From Symsagittifera roscoffensis (taxonomy: Eukaryota; Xenacoelomorpha; Acoela; Convolutidae), in contig NC_087070.1 in the NCBI RefSeq assembly GCF_963678635.1, forward strand, positions 46,173,467-46,237,466: a stretch of DNA of 64,000 nucleotides, in the 5' to 3' direction. Both the position numbers and the translations under genes were made by a program. The notes below the pieces were generated by a model that searched no databases, was not told the DNA's origin, and was given only the letters and a program-made list of their open reading frames with translations. Below, in pieces: positions 57,985 through 64,000 of the stretch. Numbering within the stretch: the stretch's first letter is position 1; every line of letters starts with the position of its first letter.

Positions 57985-60303
57985 TTATATTGTGGGAGGT
58001 TTTAATATCAGCACAAAATAAGACAACAAAGTAACACGCAGTCTTATCCATTTGAATCAGTCTTATGGGTGTTTTTATAACTAACTTAAAAGCTCCGACG
58101 AGAATGAGGGAAACTCGAGAGAGTTGCATTGACCATGTTATAACTAATCGTGTTTTGACCAATGAGATTAGTTCTAATACCTGACAAAAAGAGACCTCCT
58201 TTTGTCTGGCGTAGGAATATTGGAAAAAATTCGGATGATGATACAGTCTGCAAATTTTTGTACAAATTGAAGATTTGTTTGGATAAAAGTTGATTGGAAT
58301 TTTAATGATATAGATTGTCTAGTTGATTTAACAACAAAGGAATTGCAATCCAAAATAAATAGGTTTTTCCCTATCAGAAAATATAATGCAAAACCAAATT
58401 TTTACCAAAATCCCTGGTTCAACAGCGCGATAAAACCTTGTTCGCAAAAGGCATAAAACGCATAAATTTTTTTTCGTTGTAAACTAAGGGCTAACAATGA
58501 ACGCTGCAAAAGCGTTCGAAGTCAGACAATTAAACTGATAGCTGATGCTCAAAAAGAGTATCAGCCTGTTAAAAATGATAGAGTACTTAAAGAAAAAACA
58601 AGAAGTTCTTCAAATATGTTATGAGACTGCGTGAACCTAACATAAGAATTAAAGACTGTCAGTTAGATGCAGAAAAAACAAACGAATTTTTTTCAAGCGT
58701 AGGAAAGGACATGAACAAAAAATTCTGAAATGTTTCGTTATCAACCAATATGCCAGAACTAACAAACTCCATGTTCCTTTTCCCTGTAGGATTTACAGAA
58801 ATTTTTGAAATAATTAATTCATCAAATAACTCAATCGCTGAAGGTGTTGACGGCATCAACAACATATTTTTGAAACTTTCGTCTCCTGTTTTATCGGAAT
58901 ATTTATCTGTTCTTCTTAATAAATGCTTTAGTCAAGGTTGTTTTCCCGCTTTTTTCAAATTTGCAAAAATTTTCCGATTCAATAACCTGGCCACAAGTCG
59001 AAGATATCAAATTACCTTCCAATATCTCTTCTGACTGCCCGCAGTAAAGTACTAGAAAAATCAATATCACTCAGAATAACATCCTTTATTGATAAGAACA
59101 AAATCTTATTTAATTCCCAGTTTGGGTTTAGACAAAACTGTTCATCGGGTCAAGCAGTTCTGAAATTGTCAGAGTCCATCAATATGACAATTGACGAAGG
59201 TTATAAAGTTTGCAACTTTTTTAGATTTAAGTAAGGCTTTTGATACAGGCAACCACAAAACACGGATATTTAAACTTAAATGTTGGGCATCAGAGGAATT
59301 GTTGGCGAGCTAATTAGTTCTTATCTCAGTAAACGTAAACAATTCGTTGCTATTGAGAAGAAAACTTCTAAGATTTCACAAATATCAATCGGGATTCCGC
59401 AGGGTTCAATTTTGGGTATCTACTTTTCTTATTATACAATAATGATATGGCTTTTCGACAACAAATGCATATGTGGGTTTGTATGCAGTTGATAGCAGTG
59501 TAACTGTTTATTCAAACTAGGACCCGTAAATTTTGATGAAAGAAGTGATTTCAATTTTTTCTACTTGGTTAAAAGTCAATCTTCTGAGTCCAATTATTTT
59601 GCAAATTTAATTTGTGAAATTTAATGGAAAACACTCAAAAAATAAAAATGTTATTTATGGATACACAATAATGGAAGTGGATTGAGTAGAATATTTAGGG
59701 TTACATCTAGATAATCGAGTGAATTTTTACTGCCACGTCTCAACTGGTGCAACAGAATTTCGAAATTGGTAGGATTTCTAAGATTTTCCAAACAATATCT
59801 AAATGAACCTCAGAGACTCAAGTACTATAATTGCTACATTGAACCAATTATAGAGTATGGTATAATTGTCTGTGGTAACGTTTCTAAAAATGTTCTAGAA
59901 CCTATTTTTTTGCCAAAAACGCACGCAACGCATAATTTACCATAAACCATTTAGGTTTCTAACTGACAGCTTGTTCCAGCAATCAAAAATGTACACTATT
60001 TTTGAACTATATGCTGGTAAACAGTTACAAAACACAGCAGAAACGATCACACCTCGTATTTTTAACTCCGATTGTTTTGTTCCTCCAAATTGTAAATTGT
60101 GTATGCAACCTTGTTTTTACTGTTGAACTGGAATAGGAAAAAAAGGAAGTGCACATAGAGCTGTTAAAGTTTTCAACAATTTCCACGGACTAGAAAATTT
60201 GCCGTTGGCTAGCTCATCCCAATATATCAAAAAACGGACACTTAAAAAAATTTCAGACAACTATGTACAAGGTGCAAATGACGTGCTCGAAGTTTTCTTC
60301 TAA
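57985..60303 (+). pseudogene. Decayed Jockey/CR1-group LINE ORF2 (endonuclease end plus reverse transcriptase)
   Basis: Read across several frameshifts: the endonuclease tail IVGGFNI (normally GDFN) and APTRMRETRESCIDHVITN (58105-58160); the reverse transcriptase entry SSNNSIAEGVDGINN (58818-58860), FNSQFGFRQNCSSGQAV, palm motif A FLDLSKAFDT (59219-59248), motif B GIPQGSILG (59392-59418), motif C YAVD instead of YADD (59482-59493), then EYLGLHLDNRVNF and a thumb region to a stop at 60301-60303. At least five frame changes and several stops are present, plus a lost catalytic Asp. The 5' endonuclease part and ORF1 are missing. Confidence 0.85.
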
Positions 60304-60399
60304 AGACATCGTAATTTGACGATAGTTTTGTATTTTTAATTCGCAACTCAGCTGACGATTCTTAGTAGTTTCGAGGTTAACAATGATGTAACTTTTAAC

Positions 60400-61490
60400 A
60401 ATGGTTTTAATTTGAACTTTATTTTATAGAAATGTAAGTAGTTATACTAGTAAAAAGAAAATGTGTTGCCCATAAAGTATATACTATGTAAATTAACTTA
60501 TTTGTAAAGTCGAGCATTTATTTGCTGCCTGGATATTTGATTTACTAAATTAACTTTTTTTTATAGGATGTTAATTGATCAAATCAATTGCTCAAATATT
60601 TCTGAGCAGAACATGTTGTTCCGGTTAATTTAAAATTATTTATAAGAAAAAAAACAAATGACAAAAACGTTGAACGGAATCGTCTGTAATTGATTAAAAT
60701 CGAGAAAGTGAGCGTACAATAGAACGAATGATTATAGTCGTAATGGCATGTTCTGCTTTGCAAAATGTCGCATTAAAAACTATTTTTAGTCGATTAGATT
60801 CAAATTTTGAATCCAATAGGTTCATTTGTTATCCATTAAACTACATAGAAGGTCTTTTCTAAACCATATTTGTGGATGAAAAGGCTTCAATATGGAACCA
60901 AATCTCACGGAATGTTTCATTCACATTGAGCCAGTAGAAGTTTTTGGTCATTAATATCACGAGGACTCTTAGTTTATGAAATCCATAAATACATCTTTAA
61001 TAAAAACAAATTCTGTTTTGTTCTGGTGATAGCTTAAACTCAAATACAAAACCTTTCGCTAAAATTTACTTTCTAATACAATTCACATTTACAATATTAC
61101 GATGCCAAATGCGGGTACTTTGAAAGAGGTTTGGATTCCATAGAATATCGAGAAGCAGAATCGCAAGTCAAATGCTTAAGCAAGTCAAAGGCTTTGGCAA
61201 GCAAGCACAATCAGGAAACAGATATAAAAATGATTTTAAAGACAAATGCTTAGCCGAGGTTGTATTGGGTTCCACGGGTAAGCGCGTTTTTCAATTGAAG
61301 TAATGTTTATTCAGAGTAGCTAAATTCTAGCAGTTTTCATTGGTTTTCAAAGCCATTTTGCACGAGTATATTCATAATTCAAAAGTATGCCTATGTGACC
61401 CATAACAAATTCTGACATCCACTGAAAAATGCTAGAATCCAAAATCCAATAAAAATTCTGGACTTCAGCGATAAAAACAGCATAATAGCT
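60400..61490. other. AT-rich DNA, no feature recognised
   Basis: It follows the dead LINE. No repeat shared with the rest of the window and no convincing frame. Confidence 0.5.
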
Positions 61491-61495
61491 CTCTT

Positions 61496-61804
61496 TTAAA
61501 TAAAATTCGATTCAATGGTCAAAACAACTTTATCGTCAGATTCATTATATAACAAAAAATTAATTGTTAAAACGTATGCATCATATAAAAAGCCTCTGAC
61601 ACATATAAAGGGTGTGTCTCTGGAACTTTCGTGCACTGTTGCAAGGCTGAGACTGCCGTCGTGATGAACTAGATCGAACTGCTTGTTTTCATACGTTTCA
61701 CGCATAGAAGTACAAATTGAGATCTCAACTTGGCATGTAAACCGCAGTAATGTTTTTTTTTCAGTTAAGCTTTCAAGCTTACAATGTGAACAAGTTTTGA
61801 ACAA
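61496..61804 (-). CDS. Isolated open frame, possibly an exon (unrecognised)
   Basis: About 100 codons ending in TAA at 61496. The part from about 61745 to 61560 is clearly richer in G+C than its surroundings and encodes a beta-like stretch with spaced cysteines (CQVEISICTS ... FICVRG). No convincing acceptor upstream and no AATAAA just downstream were seen, so it may be a remnant or chance frame. Confidence 0.22.
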   Translation of the reverse strand: MFKTCSHCKLESLTEKKTLLRFTCQVEISICTSMRETYENKQFDLVHHDGSLSLATVHESSRDTPFICVRGFLYDAYVLTINFLLYNESDDKVVLTIESNFI

Positions 61805-62016
61805 ACTTCTTTGAAGTTTGAACAGATTTTTAATAATATCTTTGAAGTTACAGCTGCTGTTTCATTTAAAGATATGTTACACCTGTGGACAAAATTAAAT
61901 GCAAATTCAGTTTTTTTTCTCTAAAACGCTTTTTTTTCAATATCTGTTTTAGACAACATTTACTTCGATTTTCAGCAAAAGTTTACATCGACCAGAAAAA
62001 CTACCCTTAGATCCAC

Positions 62017-62358
62017 CAGCGGATTTAGGAGGGGGGACGCCTTTCCCTTCAGGAATTCGACCCCCTGCCGACCCAAAGGTTCCCCTTTGTACTATTTTGA
62101 GATATCCATTTTTGGCTGGCTGACTGACCTTAAAAAATTTCAGGAGGCGCCTTCGGCTTCAATCTATGCTAATTTTGAGAGGGGAGCGCGCGCCGAAAAA
62201 ACGCAATTTTTTGGTAGAAATTTTCCAAAAAGTGCCTAAAAACACCTTTTTTGGCCTGTTTTGTGAAAAATTTACCTACGGCGCAGAAAATTTGGTCAAA
62301 ATGGGTGGGTTCTTCATAGTAATTTAGGACAGCTCGAAATATCCTAGGTCCTGCCCTG
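62017..62358 (-). mobile_element. hAT-type MITE, reverse orientation
   Basis: Left end CAGCGGATTTAGGAGG, right end ATCCTAGGTCCTGCCCTG. The flank AGATCCAC (62009-62016) resembles AGATCTAC (62362-62369) at 7 of 8 positions, so the right boundary may be 62361. Confidence 0.75.
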
Positions 62359-62920
62359 CTCAGATCTACCCTCCATGAAACTATCAGTATTTGGTTTCAA
62401 AGGCTTACCAGTTTTTTTTTCGTGTCTGAAAAGGCCAGTTTGCACCAACTGCACTAAGTTTTGCATGGGAGCGAACTCTTTTGCAATGTTTGTGAATTGT
62501 TTAGTATGACAACTATATTAAACTCAACTGTTTCTTAAAATTTCACTCGTTTTGAACAAACCATTAAGATGGTGAAAACTGGCATTTTCAGACAAAAACA
62601 ATATTTTTAAGTCTTTGAAAACTAAGTTTTCTTCATAGAGCGTAGCTCTGATCATTTGCACTGGGTATATCCAAGATGTTGTTGGATTTCCCATTGTATG
62701 TTGGCCAAAATAATTCTTGAAAACACGGATTTTAGAAAAAAAAACTTGAAATTTTCCTTAATTTTTGTCCACTAGTGTAGTTTTGTGAATTTATAATTAT
62801 TCAACGACTACATTAGGCAAGCCTTATTTGATTGTACTTCCATTTAAAACTTCGATGGTCTTTAAATGGGTTAGTATTTATCCACGGCTCAAAATTACAC
62901 TCAAGTTACTTTTGTTTCAG

Positions 62921-63532
62921 CCAATTATTGACTCTATTAAGTGATGAACAAACCAAAAACTTATTCAAGTTCCACTCCGCCGAGAAAGGAAGAGGTTAAC
63001 TCTGTCAGCCAAAGTGAACTCTTGCTGAGATTCTCAGAAAGTAAGCGGAATGCTACTTATGATTCATTAACTGCTCACAAATTTTGGACTCACGGAAACC
63101 CAAAATCGTCAATTTTGGGCGGCGGATTCCCTAGTGCAGCGAATATAGCGCCTAATATCCAGGAGTTCTCTCACAGCACCTTGGAAAGCTCAATAGCGTT
63201 AAGTTTGAAGAGTTTTATGCCATCAAAATACAACGAATCTTCTCAACACTGGAAAAACCGAATTGAAGAAAAGAGAAAACAGTTTTTCGAGGGCAAAAAA
63301 GACGTAGACCAAGAAAACTTCGAACAAAATTGTTCTGAATATCAGGATTACCATAGCTCCCAGGAAACAATTGTCGACACTTCACACTCTGATGAATCTC
63401 TACTTAGATTTGGGGCCTCGGATATCAATGAACACGAACCACGTGACCAACACAACAGAAAGCATGAAACTTTGAACCCAAGATACGCTGAAGTGTTCAA
63501 TAGTAACCATACAAGCGTCAACTATTATGCAG
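62921..63532 (+). CDS. First coding exon of an unrecognised gene (196 codons plus 1 nt, continues beyond)
   Basis: The ATG at 62944 is preceded in frame by TAA (62938-62940). A strong acceptor (TTTTGTTTCAG, ending 62920) suggests the exon starts in the 5' UTR. The reading frame runs open to a donor AG|GTAAGC at 63532/63533, leaving a phase-1 end. The predicted product is hydrophilic, Ser/Asn/Glu-rich and probably disordered, with no signal peptide or membrane segment. A short motif recurs: SELLLRFSES near residue 23 and DESLLRFGAS near residue 150. Base composition is richer in G+C than the surroundings, as expected for coding sequence. No family recognised; probably a cytoplasmic or nuclear protein. 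Confidence 0.72.
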
Positions 63533-64000
63533 GTAAGCTCAAACTCTAATCGGTATTCCGAGAAGATTTATTAGAAAAAACTTAGGTGCGTGTGATTATA
63601 ATTATTACTCAATAAAAAAAATCACGGTGTTTGTGTATCGTTTATCAATGCTTATACGTTATAAATAACATAGAAGCCAACGCTCCTCCCTTAAGATTTC
63701 GACACCCTCGCAATCCAAATTGCTCCTTTCAGCTGTCAATAATGACGTCCAATTTTTGACGATCAACCATAACCTTTTCAAATGAGATAAAATATATTTC
63801 ACTTAGGAGCGGCTCAAAAAAATTGTGGATTTTTATAGACTGAACAATTTACTTTCCGTGCTTTTCAAAAAACACAACCGAGATCCCATTTATAATTTTT
63901 CTACAAGATTTGGTTTTTTAGATTTTTAGGTTTTGACCTTCAAGCAGTTTTTTTGGTGATCAGATGGTTTCGATGTGCATTTTTATGCAAACAACAAAAT
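63533..64000 (+). other. Start of the intron after the 62.9-kb exon
   Basis: Begins with the donor GTAAGC; no further exon is visible before the window ends. Confidence 0.5.

Overview
This window is AT-rich nuclear DNA from an animal, most likely an invertebrate. The evidence is a spliced Cys-loop receptor gene with canonical GT-AG introns, decayed LINE retrotransposons, hAT-type MITEs and many Helentron-like non-autonomous elements. The phylum cannot be read from the sequence. No bacterial-style operons, CRISPR arrays or intact tRNA/rRNA genes were seen.

Left part (1-18.4 kb): one gene can be assembled completely on the minus strand. It has six coding exons (18410-18126, 14382-14107, 13223-12958, 3654-3525, 2179-2006, 1497-1225) that join in phase into a 467-residue pentameric ligand-gated ion channel subunit with signal peptide, Cys-loop and M1-M4. 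It aligns with the anion-channel side of the family, but the M1-M2 selectivity motif reads P-E-R instead of P-A-R, which suggests cation permeability. Introns 1, 3 and 4 are loaded with transposons. Intron 3 (9.3 kb) holds a six-unit head-to-tail array of Helentron-like elements, and exon 2 has a 66-bp tandem duplication that creates a second splice acceptor.

Middle part (18.4-45 kb): essentially gene-free repeat landscape. A segmental duplication (22.47-25.85 kb versus 29.87-32.31 kb) carries two Helentron-like elements in one copy only, so the other copy shows the two empty target sites. A 2.55-kb tandem array (about three units) fills 33.8-41.4 kb, and diverged pieces of the same unit surround a duplicated LINE tail at 26.85-28.85 kb. 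A possible terminal exon of an unknown minus-strand gene lies at 41.47-41.83 kb, and a fold-back MITE lies at 43.63-44.20 kb.

Right part (45-64 kb): a less AT-rich island (45.6-47.2 kb) ends in a short match to the 3' end of mitochondrial small-subunit rRNA (candidate NUMT). It is followed by a degenerate repeat region (49.3-50.9 kb), more Helentron-like elements including a three-unit tandem (52.0-53.8 kb), a diverged tandem duplication (55.9-57.3 kb) and a dead Jockey/CR1-group LINE (58.0-60.3 kb). At 62.92-63.53 kb there is a well-formed first coding exon of an unrecognised plus-strand gene that continues past the window. The two host genes show no functional link; most of the sequence is the product of repeated transposition and tandem duplication.
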